A stretch of 64,000 nt of DNA from JAJRZL01 sp964557855 (GCA_964557855.1 CAZLBP010000007.1:68113-132112), one strand, 5' to 3'. Positions 44,063 to 53,812 are shown, numbered from the stretch's first letter. Made by a program: numbers and translations. Notes: generated from the letters alone by a model not told the origin.

Positions 44063-45777
44063 CCGGCATTTCAAGTTTTAAACGCCGAGAACTCGGACCT
44101 TTGCTGGAGGAAATGCTGGGAGCCATGCATCACCGCGGACCGGACGGTGCGGGCTTCGTCATCGGTGATACGTGCCAGCGAAAGGAAACACTGAGTGATT
44201 TGGACCTGGCCGGACAGAAAGGTCTGGTCGCGCTGGGGCACGTGCGTCTGGCGATCACGGGCAGCGCGACGGGACTACAGCCGTTTCAATCGCGAGACCG
44301 GGCTCTGAGTCTTCTGCACAATGGCGAAATCTACAATTTCAAGGAACTGGCCGAGGAATTGAGTCACGAACATTCGTTCAGCACCGGCAGTGACAGCGAG
44401 GTGCTCATGGGTCTGATCGAGGAAGAGTATTCCGGGGACCTGGTGGCTGCCATGAAACGCGTCCTGCGCAAGCTGGACGGCGTTTATGCCCTGGCCGTGA
44501 CAGACCAGAGACAGACGGTGATTGCCCGCGACCGGATCGGAGTTCGGCAGTTGTACTTCTATATCGGCAGGGATTTCGTCGCGTTCGCGTCGGAGAAAAA
44601 ACCGCTGTTGGCGCTGGGCGGTGAAGGCATCGAGATTCATCGGCTGCCGCCGGGACAGATGATGTTGCTGGACCATGCCAACTACAAGATGATCCCGTTC
44701 TGGAAGCCGGAACATCTTCAGTCCGACAAGGTGATTTATAGTCGCAAGGAAGCGATGGAGCGGTACGACCGCGCCATCAAAGAAGCAGTGCGCAAGCGTG
44801 TCGCCGGCCGGGATCACGTGGGTATCATATTCTCGGGCGGCATCGACAGCTTTCTGATCGCTCACCTCGTGAAGCAGATCGGAGTCCCGTTTACCTGTTA
44901 CACGGCGGGCCGGGCGGAGGGAGCGGCCGACTTGGAATGGGCCAGGCGACTGGCCGAGGAGCACGATTTCCCTCTGAAGGTCAGGACGCTCGATACGGAT
45001 GCGATTCAGGCGTTGATACCGCAGTTGATTCACGATATCGAAGACTACAGTCTCAACCAGGTCGAAGTGGCCATCCCTATCTATGCTTCCGTACAAATGG
45101 CGGCGGAAGCCGGTGAACGGGTCATTCTGACCGGTCAGGGGGCCGACGAGTTGTTCGGCGGTTACTCCTGGTATCCCAAAATCGTGGAGAAAGAAGGATA
45201 TTACAACTTCGTGCAGCGTTCCTGGGAGGACGCGTTTCTGCTGTACAAGGAGTGCCTCGAGCGCGAAGACAAGATCGCCATGGCGCACAGCCTGGAGCTG
45301 CGCGTGCCGTTTCTGGATCCGGAAGTGATCCGGGTGGCGTTTGAGATAGCGCCGGAGCTGAAGATTCATTCCGGGGACGATGACCAGGGGAAGCGGATTC
45401 ATCGGGAATACTGTATCACCCAGGGTATACCGGAGAACATAGCGTATCGTATCAAGGAAGCGGCCCAGCACGGGGCCAACGTTCATCACACGTTCGAAGA
45501 AATCGCGGAACGTCACGGCCTTTCGGAGCAGTTAATGAGTGAGGCCGGTTACGACCAGGACAAGATGATCCTGGAGAAACTGGGCAGTTCATCGCGGTAC
45601 GGGTACCGGTACGGTCAGCATGATCTGTGGAAGCCGTTGCCGCACGTTCAGTTTTACCTGGACTCGCAGGCGGCCGAGCTGGGTTTGCTGTCGCCGACGG
45701 CGAGATTTCATTTCGAAAGTATCAAGGGGAAACTTGAAGCCAAGGATAAACTTGTTTTACAAGGAGGCCGGGCATGA
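44050..45777 (+). CDS. Asparagine-synthetase-like glutamine amidotransferase
   Basis: This 575-residue enzyme has an N-terminal class II glutaminase: Cys right after Met (MCGIAGIS), HHRGPDGAG, and LHNGEIYNF. A C-terminal ATP-pyrophosphatase domain follows (FSGGIDSF, GQGADELFGGY, LELRVPFLD). It adenylates a carboxylate and converts it to an amide. The start must be the ATG at 44050 to expose the catalytic Cys. The gene overlaps mpgS by four bases (ATGA), so the two are coupled. True AsnB makes asparagine, but relatives such as AsnO amidate osmolytes. Here the carboxylate of mannosylglycerate is a candidate substrate. Confidence 0.9.
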   Translation: MCGIAGISSFKRRELGPLLEEMLGAMHHRGPDGAGFVIGDTCQRKETLSDLDLAGQKGLVALGHVRLAITGSATGLQPFQSRDRALSLLHNGEIYNFKELAEELSHEHSFSTGSDSEVLMGLIEEEYSGDLVAAMKRVLRKLDGVYALAVTDQRQTVIARDRIGVRQLYFYIGRDFVAFASEKKPLLALGGEGIEIHRLPPGQMMLLDHANYKMIPFWKPEHLQSDKVIYSRKEAMERYDRAIKEAVRKRVAGRDHVGIIFSGGIDSFLIAHLVKQIGVPFTCYTAGRAEGAADLEWARRLAEEHDFPLKVRTLDTDAIQALIPQLIHDIEDYSLNQVEVAIPIYASVQMAAEAGERVILTGQGADELFGGYSWYPKIVEKEGYYNFVQRSWEDAFLLYKECLEREDKIAMAHSLELRVPFLDPEVIRVAFEIAPELKIHSGDDDQGKRIHREYCITQGIPENIAYRIKEAAQHGANVHHTFEEIAERHGLSEQLMSEAGYDQDKMILEKLGSSSRYGYRYGQHDLWKPLPHVQFYLDSQAAELGLLSPTARFHFESIKGKLEAKDKLVLQGGRA

Positions 45778-46985
45778 GGATAGAGTTACCCAAAAACGTG
45801 GAGCGCTTTGGGGCCGTCCGTTTCGGCGACCTCCAGAAGGTGTTCGAGCTGGATTCGGGAGTCGGCAACGGCGCAATGCCGACCCAGAATCACGCCATTC
45901 AACAGGTACCGCATAACCAGCTTAACGACATATTCAAGGACATGGCGGTCGTGGTACCGGTCATGAACGAGCGTCTGAAGCTGGTGGAAGGTGTGCTCTG
46001 CGGTATTCCGCATCAGTGCATGATCATTATCGTCTCCAACAGTCCGCGCCAGCCGGTCGATCGGTTTGCGATGGAGAAAGACGCGCTGCGCGAATTCTGC
46101 ATGTTCACCGGCAAGAATGCCCTGATCGCGCACCAGAAAGACGAGTACCTGTCGCAGGCGTTTCGGAATGCGGGTTATACGAGCATTCTGGACGAGTCGG
46201 GGCTGATCCGGGACGGCAAAGCGGAAGGCATGCTGGTGGCCACCATACTGGCCAAACTGGCCGGCAAGAAGTACATCGGTTTTGTGGATTCAGATAACTA
46301 TTTTCCGGGAGCGGTGGAGGAATATTGCCGCGAATATGCGGCCGGATTCAGTATCACCAGTTCGCCGTACACGATGGTGCGGATTGCCTGGCACAGCAAG
46401 CCAAAGATAGTCGAATCGAAACTGTTTTTCCGCAAGTGGGGCCGCACCTCTACACGTACGAATGCCATGTTGAACGGCCTGCTGAGCCACTATACCGGAT
46501 TCGAAACGGAGATCATCAAAACCGGCAACGCCGGTGAACATGCCATGTCCATGGATCTGGCGATGAATATCGATTATTCTGCCGGCTATTCGATCGAACC
46601 GTACCATATCATCAACATGCTGGAGCGTTACGGCGGTATCGAGGAGAGCCCGCTGCCGGATGTGATGGCGCACGCAGTGGAAATCTACCAGATCGAATCA
46701 CGGAATCCCCATTTGCACGAAGCGGGCGGCAAGGAACATATCGATCAGATGTGTTACCTGGCGATGCAGGTCATTTATCACTCGCCCATTTGTCCGGAGC
46801 CGCTCAGGAAGCAGATTCTCCGTGAGGCGCAATCGAAGAAGTATATCAAGGCCAATGAGGAACCGGCTAAGCCGCAGTACTTTCCGCCTCTATCGACGAT
46901 TGATATGGATGCTTTTCTGCAGGATATCGGCGAAACATCGTACGGCAAGCTGCTCATGACTAACAAGATTGCCGTATCTCTATAG
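45774..46985 (+). CDS. mpgS: Mannosyl-3-phosphoglycerate synthase
   Basis: This 403-residue GT55 glycosyltransferase joins GDP-mannose to 3-phosphoglycerate, the first step of mannosylglycerate synthesis. Family segments are MRIELPKNVERFGAVRFGD at the start, VVVPVMNERLKLVEGVL, the metal-binding DSDNYFPGAVEEY, and SKLFFRKWGRTSTRTN. The end has FLQDIGETSYGKLL. Length fits archaeal and Thermus/Rhodothermus-type enzymes. The phosphatase follows directly, as in two-step pathways. Mannosylglycerate protects against salt and heat. Confidence 0.95.
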   Translation: MRIELPKNVERFGAVRFGDLQKVFELDSGVGNGAMPTQNHAIQQVPHNQLNDIFKDMAVVVPVMNERLKLVEGVLCGIPHQCMIIIVSNSPRQPVDRFAMEKDALREFCMFTGKNALIAHQKDEYLSQAFRNAGYTSILDESGLIRDGKAEGMLVATILAKLAGKKYIGFVDSDNYFPGAVEEYCREYAAGFSITSSPYTMVRIAWHSKPKIVESKLFFRKWGRTSTRTNAMLNGLLSHYTGFETEIIKTGNAGEHAMSMDLAMNIDYSAGYSIEPYHIINMLERYGGIEESPLPDVMAHAVEIYQIESRNPHLHEAGGKEHIDQMCYLAMQVIYHSPICPEPLRKQILREAQSKKYIKANEEPAKPQYFPPLSTIDMDAFLQDIGETSYGKLLMTNKIAVSL

Positions 46986-47006
46986 CGGTCGTTGCGACGG
47001 ACGTAC

Positions 47007-47825
47007 ATGATGACTACACGCCGGACGCTCATATTCACGGATCTGGATGGGACTTTGCTGGATCGGGACACGTATTCGTACGAGGCCGCCCGACCGGCTT
47101 TGGATAAACTGAGAGACAAGGGCACGCCGCTCATATTCTGTTCGGCTAAGACGCGGGCGGAGCAGGAAGTTTATCGCCGCGAACTGGATATACGAGATCC
47201 ATTCATCGTGGAGGATGGCGGCGCCGTTTTTATCGGTCAGAAGTACTTCGACTTCCCGTTCAATTATGATAAGACTCAGGCTGAATACAAGGTCATCGAG
47301 TTCGGTGTACCCTATCGGGTCATTCGTCAGACGCTGGTTGAGGTTGCCATGGAAACGGGGATGCGGATTCGCGGCTTCGGCAACATGAATGTCGATGAGG
47401 TGGCGCAAGTAACCGATCTGGATAGCGACGCGGCGCAGCGAGCCAAATCGAGAGAGTATGCGGAGACACTGGTGAAGGCGTTTTCCGATGATGAAATCAA
47501 CACGCTGGAGAAGGCGCTGGCGGATAGAGGTTTCAAGCTCACCCATGGCGGGCGTTTCCATGGTGTCGTCGGGGCCAATGACAAGGGCAAAGCGGCGCGG
47601 CATCTTATCGAACTCTACCGTCGGCAGAACGGCGCCCAGCTGTACACAGTGGGGATCGGCGACAGCCACAACGACGAGGCGATGCTGGCGGTAATGGATC
47701 GGCCGATGCAGGTTCAGAAGCCGGACGGGGCCTGGGAGAATTTGGAGGTTGAGAATATTGAGCGTATTGATGGTGTAGGTCCGGAAGGGTGGAATCGAGC
47801 GATTCTGGAGATCTTGTCACAGTAA
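47007..47825 (+). CDS. mpgP: Mannosyl-3-phosphoglycerate phosphatase
   Basis: This HAD-superfamily phosphatase of about 272 residues removes phosphate from mannosyl-3-phosphoglycerate to give mannosylglycerate. Motif I is FTDLDGTLLD, motif II is in FCSAKTRAEQE, and motifs III and IV are HGVVGANDKGKA and GIGDSHNDEAM. It starts 21 bases after mpgS. Two ATGs in tandem are possible starts. No terminator with a T-tract follows; a hairpin cluster at 47961-48088 separates it from the convergent GH38 gene. Confidence 0.94.
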   Translation: MMTTRRTLIFTDLDGTLLDRDTYSYEAARPALDKLRDKGTPLIFCSAKTRAEQEVYRRELDIRDPFIVEDGGAVFIGQKYFDFPFNYDKTQAEYKVIEFGVPYRVIRQTLVEVAMETGMRIRGFGNMNVDEVAQVTDLDSDAAQRAKSREYAETLVKAFSDDEINTLEKALADRGFKLTHGGRFHGVVGANDKGKAARHLIELYRRQNGAQLYTVGIGDSHNDEAMLAVMDRPMQVQKPDGAWENLEVENIERIDGVGPEGWNRAILEILSQ

Positions 47826-47960
47826 AGTATAGCAGGCTGATTTTTCATTCGCAGGGGAGTCATAGATCTTTCAGTCAGGTTTGTGTTTGATCGTGCTTGA
47901 CGTGTCTTTACTTTCTGACGCGTCCGGGGTAATGGAGCATAACATCGATGATATGAGGAT

Positions 47961-48088
47961 CCCACCGCAAGCGGTGGGCGACCTATGTCTCAATCGTACA
48001 CCGGGATAGTCGCCGAAGGCGGGTAGCAGGGCACAACCCAAAGTGGTTGTGCCAATGTTAGAAGGCAGAACCAGCTAAGTGGTTCTGC
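47961..48088. repeat. Cluster of four hairpins between convergent genes
   Basis: The perfect stems are CCCACCGC-aa-GCGGTGGG (47961-47978), CGCC-gaa-GGCG (48011-48021), GGCACAACC / GGTTGTGCC (48030-48053) and GCAGAACC / GGTTCTGC (48065-48088). They fill the space between mpgP and the GH38 gene. They may end both transcripts or be REP-like repeats; no T-tracts follow. Confidence 0.6.
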
Positions 48089-48119
48089 GGTACTAAACTG
48101 CTGTTTGCGAATGCCCCGA

Positions 48120-50633
48120 CTATTTCTCCGTGTTCAACTCCAGCCTCAGCGTGACAATTTCGAATGGTCTCACATCGAGCTGAATCTTGCCACCCTTCTT
48201 GATCGTTACTTTTCCTTCGTTCTCTTCCAGGAGATTTACAAGTGAGGCGGCTTTGATTTCGTCCGGGAGCTTGATAGTCGCCTTGCAGGCTTCACCTTTC
48301 GATTCGAACAGCCGCAAAACAAGGGCATGACCGTCCTCGGCCTTCTTCAAGGCAGACAAGAGGATGTTGTCGGGCTCCAGTTTGAAGCTGTGAAAGGCTG
48401 TTTCGCCCGGGACATGATTACTTTGGTGAGCCCACAACGGCTGACTGGTTTCAAAGCCGCGCCGGTGAACCTGGGCCTGGCGCCATTTGCCGGCGTAGAA
48501 CAGGACCGAGTAGTTGTAGGTATGCTGTCCCAGTTCCTGCGCTTGGGGAGTCGGCACCAGGGGACCGCTGATCCCGTCCGCTGACAGCACCGAAACACTG
48601 CGCAAGAGTGTACAATAAAGCTTGCCGCCGGTGATCTCGTTGATCGGTACACCTTGAGTGAAAAAGGCCACTCCTCGATCGCCTTCTTCGGCGCAGATCC
48701 AGCTCAGTGAGGGCGTCTTCATGTCGTTCTGAAGCGTCCGTTCAACCGGATAGGTGATCACGCCGAATTGAGTTTGCCTCGAGTACTGCGGTGCAATCAT
48801 GCCGGTATCGAATTTCAGTCGTACCCGGACGTGTGACTGGAGGAGATTCAGGTGTGTTTGGAAGTCGATTCGGGGCGACCTGTTGTATATAATCACCTTT
48901 TTGGTGATCTCGAGAGTCTTGTGGCGGTAGAGAAGCGGTTCGTACTTGTCAATCAGGTAGTAGGGCCAGCGCAGGCAGTAAAAGGCATTCCTGAAGGTGA
49001 TCGTCGTCCGGACGGGACCACGTTGAACCTGCAGTTTCTGCGGCTTGAAGACCCCGAAATGGAGGCCACCGCCCCCCTCGGCGCCTATGGCCCTGTCCAG
49101 CTGGCTCTTGTGGAAATAAAGATCTCCGATTTCTTCATCAATGATAACCTCATTGCCGGTCAGAAGGGGATTACCGTCCTTGTCATTGACCGAGACCATG
49201 CCCGTTTTCTTGTCGACGGCTATGTTGAAAAATTTCGTTTCGACTTCGTTGCCGCGCGCGTTGCTCTTACTGCGAAACGATTTGCTTCTCTTGACGACTT
49301 TGTAGGCGCGGCAGCCGAGTGCCGGCACTTTGGCCATGAAGCCGATGCGAACCTGTCGTACGGAATCATCGTCCCAGCGTCGCACGGCCACGGCTTCACT
49401 GGGAACTTCCTTGCCGTTGGCGGATATGCCGGGTTCCCGGGACCAGCCCTCGCCCAGCTCCAGGTCGGCTTCGACCCAGTTCTCAACTTCCCAGTTGTTC
49501 GGATTGAAAACGAGCAGGCAGGTACCGCGCGATTTGCCCGGCATGAGTTGCTCGAGTGAGACGCGCATGATGGACGGTACGGTCTCATTGATATCTTCAA
49601 TGTACTCCCAGGCTTCATCATAGATTTCATCGATCCCGCAGCCCGGCACGACATCGTGCATGGCCAGAAACATCTTTTTCTTCCACATATCCATCATGGA
49701 CATAAGCGGGTACTGTCGTCCTTGTGTCAGCGCCAGGGCGGCGGCCTTCTCGGCAATAAGAAGTTTCAGTTCGCAATCACGGATGGCCAGCCGCAGGCGC
49801 ACGCGGCTGGAAGATACATCGGGGAAAATGCTCTCCAGGTCATCGCTGTACATCTCTCCGGAAAAAGTTATCAGATCTTCGTGGTTTTTGTCAAACTGCT
49901 CGAAGTACTCCTTCGGGGTGGCCATATGTATTTTGACGTCCTTGTGGTCGTTGTTCCATTCCTGGACTTTGTCCGGAATGTCTTCCTGGGGAATGGCGCC
50001 GCCGCTGCCGCAGGGCATGAGGATGTGATCGGTGGTAGCCAGCCGCTGCAGATGCCGATAGCTTTCCTCCCATTTATGCAGGACCAGCCCGGCCCGGTAG
50101 CCCAGCGGCATCCAGTGGGCGGGGATAGTCGTTCCGTCGAGGCCCTCCCAGAGGAACTCGCTTACCCGGCTCCCGATTGCTCGCTGCAGTCCTCGGCGAA
50201 AGGCCAGCCATTTGTAGCCGGCCTTACGATAAATTTGGGGCAGTTGCGCGTTCAGGCCAAACCCGTCGGCCGCCCAGGCCACCGGTACATCGACACCAAA
50301 ATGATCCTTGGTGTACCGTTTGCCGTACAGAATCTCGCGCACCAGTACTTCGCCCCCGGGGATCATCGGATCGGGCATCAAATACTGACTGTCGACCATT
50401 TCGATTTTCCCTTCCCGAATGAATCTTTCTATGTCGGAGAAGAGTTCCGGATTACGATGTTCGATCAACTCCAGGGGGTAGGTCTGCTCAATGAGGAAAC
50501 GAAAATCGCGCTCTTCAATCATCCTGACCGCTTTGGTCAGGATAGCAATAAAGATGTAAAGGTAGTCTTCCTTATTGAAAGCCCATACGACGTCATAGTG
50601 TGTGTGCGGTGTCAGATATACTGTTTTGGCCAT
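48120..50633 (-). CDS. Glycoside hydrolase family 38 alpha-mannosidase
   Basis: This 837-residue GH38 enzyme has the zinc-binding start YLTPHTHYDVVWAF and the nucleophile region AADGFGLNAQLPQIYRKAGY. A mid-domain (about 270-370) and a large C-terminal beta domain follow. There is no signal peptide, so it acts in the cytoplasm. GH38 includes E. coli MngB, which hydrolyses phosphorylated mannosylglycerate. Being next to mpgS and mpgP and near a glycerate kinase, hydrolysis of mannosylglycerate to mannose and glycerate is the favoured role; N-glycan-type mannosidase activity is an alternative. It lies 26 bases after the C69 gene. Confidence 0.88.
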   Translation of the reverse strand: MAKTVYLTPHTHYDVVWAFNKEDYLYIFIAILTKAVRMIEERDFRFLIEQTYPLELIEHRNPELFSDIERFIREGKIEMVDSQYLMPDPMIPGGEVLVREILYGKRYTKDHFGVDVPVAWAADGFGLNAQLPQIYRKAGYKWLAFRRGLQRAIGSRVSEFLWEGLDGTTIPAHWMPLGYRAGLVLHKWEESYRHLQRLATTDHILMPCGSGGAIPQEDIPDKVQEWNNDHKDVKIHMATPKEYFEQFDKNHEDLITFSGEMYSDDLESIFPDVSSSRVRLRLAIRDCELKLLIAEKAAALALTQGRQYPLMSMMDMWKKKMFLAMHDVVPGCGIDEIYDEAWEYIEDINETVPSIMRVSLEQLMPGKSRGTCLLVFNPNNWEVENWVEADLELGEGWSREPGISANGKEVPSEAVAVRRWDDDSVRQVRIGFMAKVPALGCRAYKVVKRSKSFRSKSNARGNEVETKFFNIAVDKKTGMVSVNDKDGNPLLTGNEVIIDEEIGDLYFHKSQLDRAIGAEGGGGLHFGVFKPQKLQVQRGPVRTTITFRNAFYCLRWPYYLIDKYEPLLYRHKTLEITKKVIIYNRSPRIDFQTHLNLLQSHVRVRLKFDTGMIAPQYSRQTQFGVITYPVERTLQNDMKTPSLSWICAEEGDRGVAFFTQGVPINEITGGKLYCTLLRSVSVLSADGISGPLVPTPQAQELGQHTYNYSVLFYAGKWRQAQVHRRGFETSQPLWAHQSNHVPGETAFHSFKLEPDNILLSALKKAEDGHALVLRLFESKGEACKATIKLPDEIKAASLVNLLEENEGKVTIKKGGKIQLDVRPFEIVTLRLELNTEK

Positions 50634-50659
50634 TGTCTCTCCAGTTGGTGCAATTCAGG

Positions 50660-52006
50660 CTATGTTAAGCGCCACTCTTTTTCAAGGGCGTTAAGAGCGG
50701 TCGTTATATGATCAATCTGTGTCCGAACGGTATTGTTCCACCATTCTGGCCGATTCTCTGGGTCTGTTTGGGGCATGTCTTTCAGCAGCTTGTCGGATTC
50801 TTCCTCCGCAGCATCGAATTCCTGTCGAAGTTTCGGGTACCGCTCGGCGGGTCGCTCTGCCGTTTTCTCCAATAGTCGATTCAATCGCCACCACAGAGAT
50901 GATTGCGAGAAGGTATCAACGGGAGCAGTGTCCGGTTTGTGGACTCCCAATTCGGCGGTGCCGGTATTGGTAATCAACTGCGGCAGGTTGGCTGTAAACG
51001 GGATAGCGGTAAATACACTGCTGCACGGGGAAACATACGCAAACCAAATCATCGGGGGGACCTCACCTTTGGGATCCAGTTCCACGACCACGGACGTGGC
51101 GGTATTGCCCCAGGTGAACTTGTTCGGGGAATCGTGCATGCACAGGGTATGAAAGTCGGGCAGATACTGATGAAACTGCGGACCTTCGATAAAAGTACCT
51201 TCGTAGTGATCACGCAGAATCCGCTTGAAAAAGGCCGGGTCATGACGTCCTTTATTCTCCTGCAATAACTGATTGGTTCTTCGCCAACGAATGTGAGACA
51301 CTTGCCGCGAGTAGTGACGGTGGTCACCGTAGGCAAAAGCGAAATCGAAGTCTCCTTCATTGCTCCACCAGCCGTTGTTGACAGCGAACTTCTCAATGTC
51401 GGCGCCGGCTTTGGTATATCCGCTGCGTATCGTGGGCTGATTAGAGATGGACCGTACTCCGGACTTGACATTCTCGGCAATCCATCGCTTGCCGCTTGTT
51501 TCCAGCACCCAGGCTTCCTTGGCATCGGCCAGCAAATACGAATTATCGTAGCTGCCGGCATTGTGATCGGTTCCCCTCACGGCAGAACCCCATTGACCGT
51601 ACTTCTCGAGAAGAATGACAATCGCATCGAGAGTCTCTTCGGCCGTCCGGCCTCTCTCCAGGCCAAACCGGAGAAGGTCCATTCCGGTCAGTCCCAGTTG
51701 ATCTCGGTTTTCTTCGATGTGGAGGGATTTCGTGAATATGGCGGCATTGCCGCCGACCACGCCCGCTTCATTTATACCGGTTTCATATCCCCAGCACCAG
51801 TACGGACGACAACCTAATGTCGCCAGCGTCTCTGCTTCGTCGGGAACAGAGACATAGGAGCACTGAATCTCTCTGCCGGGCGATGGTTTACGAGCCTCCC
51901 CGTAGTACCAGACCTGGCATTCGCCGGCCGGTCGGTCACTGTTCTTACCGAAAAGGAGTTTATTCTCTTTGGTGGAATCGGCGAGAGCAACTATCAAATC
52001 ACACAT
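50660..52006 (-). CDS. C69 family Ntn-hydrolase (dipeptidase/secernin type)
   Basis: This 448-residue N-terminal nucleophile hydrolase begins MCDLIVALADST, with Cys2 as nucleophile, followed by LLFGKNSDRPAGECQ. The middle contains WGYETGINEAGVVGGNAAIF, and the C-terminal third is rich in Trp and acidic residues. C69 members are dipeptidases or secernins and act on amide bonds. The ATG at 52006 is required to place Cys at position 2. It shares a strand with GH38. I infer, without proof, that it could be an amidase for a mannosylglycerate amide. Confidence 0.85.
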   Translation of the reverse strand: MCDLIVALADSTKENKLLFGKNSDRPAGECQVWYYGEARKPSPGREIQCSYVSVPDEAETLATLGCRPYWCWGYETGINEAGVVGGNAAIFTKSLHIEENRDQLGLTGMDLLRFGLERGRTAEETLDAIVILLEKYGQWGSAVRGTDHNAGSYDNSYLLADAKEAWVLETSGKRWIAENVKSGVRSISNQPTIRSGYTKAGADIEKFAVNNGWWSNEGDFDFAFAYGDHRHYSRQVSHIRWRRTNQLLQENKGRHDPAFFKRILRDHYEGTFIEGPQFHQYLPDFHTLCMHDSPNKFTWGNTATSVVVELDPKGEVPPMIWFAYVSPCSSVFTAIPFTANLPQLITNTGTAELGVHKPDTAPVDTFSQSSLWWRLNRLLEKTAERPAERYPKLRQEFDAAEEESDKLLKDMPQTDPENRPEWWNNTVRTQIDHITTALNALEKEWRLT

Positions 52007-52175
52007 GATTAACACCGTCCGTGGTTTCCATTTCAAAGATCGTAATCATGAATCTATAAAGACTGATCACTATTTCAATCACTTTCTATCTCTTCTGGGT
52101 TTCGGCCACATGTTCTACAGGGAAAGTACAATATGTTTTGCATGCCGTGTATCCCTTTGTTACCATACTATCACA

Positions 52176-53504
52176 ATGTCTGAGCCAATCGATGACATTT
52201 ATGAGGTGATGCTGACCGCCGTTAGATCTGTTCGAGGAGATATTGCGGTAAAAAACGGCATTACGCATAGCGACAACACACTCGAGGTCAACGTTGAGAT
52301 CATCTCGTTTACCGAATATGACAGCATCTATGTGATCGGTGCCGGGAAAGCATCGGCCCATATGGCGCACGGCTTGGAGGAGATGCTGGGAAATCGCATA
52401 AATGGGGGGCTGATCAGCACGAAGTACGGTCATAGCGTCGGGCTCGGTTGCTGTGACATTATCGAAGCGGGGCATCCGCTTCCGGATGAAAACAGCGTCA
52501 GGGCGGCCGCCAAGACACTGGCGCTGGCTGACGGCATGACCCAAAAGGATCTCGTATTCTGCCTCCTCTCGGGGGGTGCTTCTGCACTCTGGTGTCAGGC
52601 CGCGACGCCTCTCGCTCTTGAAGACAAGCTCAGAACCACCGAAGTGCTTCTGAAGTGTGGGGCCGATATTCACGAGATGAACACCGTACGCAAGCATTTA
52701 TCGGCGATAAAAGGTGGACGATTGGCCCTAAAAGCACACCCGGCGCGATTAGTGACACTGGTTATTTCTGATGTGATTGGGGACGATTTGAGTGCAATCG
52801 GATCGGGACCGACCGTTGTCGACAACACGACCTTTGCGGATGTCAAGGCGATTTTCGAAAGGTACGACTTGACGTCGCAATTACCGGACGCTGTCGAGGC
52901 TTTTGTCAATAATAAGTCCACCGAGTCTCCAGACAACTCCTTTCCCGTTCGTGATAAGCAATTCAATTCAGATGTTGTTTCGATAATTGCTTCTAACAAA
53001 CTTGCACTCCAAACTGCCAAAGAAACCGCACACGAACTCGGTTATGATGCCCGCATTACGAACATGCGCGTTATGGGCGAGGCTCGAGAAGTGGCCCGAC
53101 TGTTGATCTTACAAGCGCAGGAGGCGGCTCGAGCAATGCCGCCGCAATCGCGACCGTTGCTTATGTTGTCAGGAGGTGAGACAACGGTGACTATCAGAGG
53201 CAACGGCAGAGGCGGTCGTAACCAGGAACTGGCACTTGCGGCGGCTATCGAACTGGACGGCATGGCCGGTATCCGGCTGGCATCAATCGGAACTGACGGC
53301 ACCGATGGACCCACGGAGGTGGCGGGAGCCGTTGTCGACGGCGCAACAGTCGCTCGCGGGAAAGAAGCCGGGCTGGACGCCAGGAAGTATCTCGAAAACA
53401 ATGACAGCTATACGTTTTTCAGCACGCTGGGTGACCTCATTCATACCGGACCCACCGGCACGAACGTGATGGATATGCAGATCATCTTGATATCACGAAG
53501 TTAA
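52176..53504 (+). CDS. Glycerate 2-kinase (GckA/MOFRL family)
   Basis: This 442-residue protein has a GckA-type N-terminal domain (IYVIGAGKASAHMAHGLEEML, LLSGGASALWC, DIHEMNTVRKHLSAIKGG, SDVIGDDLSAIGSGPTVVD) and a C-terminal MOFRL domain (MLSGGETTVTIRGNGRGGRNQELALAAA, GTDGTDGPTEVAGAVVDG). It phosphorylates D-glycerate, normally to 2-phosphoglycerate. It is divergent from the C69-GH38 pair, with a 169-base shared promoter region. That placement suits salvage of glycerate released by the mannosidase. The start lacks a clear Shine-Dalgarno. Confidence 0.92.
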   Translation: MSEPIDDIYEVMLTAVRSVRGDIAVKNGITHSDNTLEVNVEIISFTEYDSIYVIGAGKASAHMAHGLEEMLGNRINGGLISTKYGHSVGLGCCDIIEAGHPLPDENSVRAAAKTLALADGMTQKDLVFCLLSGGASALWCQAATPLALEDKLRTTEVLLKCGADIHEMNTVRKHLSAIKGGRLALKAHPARLVTLVISDVIGDDLSAIGSGPTVVDNTTFADVKAIFERYDLTSQLPDAVEAFVNNKSTESPDNSFPVRDKQFNSDVVSIIASNKLALQTAKETAHELGYDARITNMRVMGEAREVARLLILQAQEAARAMPPQSRPLLMLSGGETTVTIRGNGRGGRNQELALAAAIELDGMAGIRLASIGTDGTDGPTEVAGAVVDGATVARGKEAGLDARKYLENNDSYTFFSTLGDLIHTGPTGTNVMDMQIILISRS

Positions 53505-53536
53505 ACGGTTCTGACGGTCGCTTTGTCGGCCGAGTT

Positions 53537-53812
53537 CTACATCATAATTTCGACTTTTTGTTTCGTTTTATCCGCCAGGCGGTTGTACAGCCAGGCCAGC
53601 GAAGCTCCACCGAGAAGCCCGTCGGCCAGTCCCCAAAGGATCCCGAACAGACTGCCGATGGGCGTAGCATCGAATCCGCGGTATATCTGGCTCAGCAACG
53701 GAATCTCTTTTTTCTTGCTTCCCCAGAGATACAAGCACCAGGACAAGAGAAACATGGCGACTCCCCAGACCACACTGCAGGCGGCGGCAAAGGCTTTGAT
53801 GTTTAATCTCAT
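53537..53812 (-). CDS. Small holin-like membrane protein
   Basis: This 91-residue protein has two hydrophobic segments (about 8-30 and 52-75) and ends KTKQKVEIMM. The second contains GSLFGILWGLADGLLGG. Similar small proteins are annotated as phage-holin-like in environmental genomes, but no phage genes lie here, so a general membrane role is likelier. AAAGGAG lies nine bases before the ATG. Confidence 0.65.
   Translation of the reverse strand: MRLNIKAFAAACSVVWGVAMFLLSWCLYLWGSKKKEIPLLSQIYRGFDATPIGSLFGILWGLADGLLGGASLAWLYNRLADKTKQKVEIMM

Noticed and set aside
53537..53812. Prophage remnant suggested by the holin-like protein
   Set aside because: No other phage genes are nearby, and such small membrane proteins are common outside prophages.
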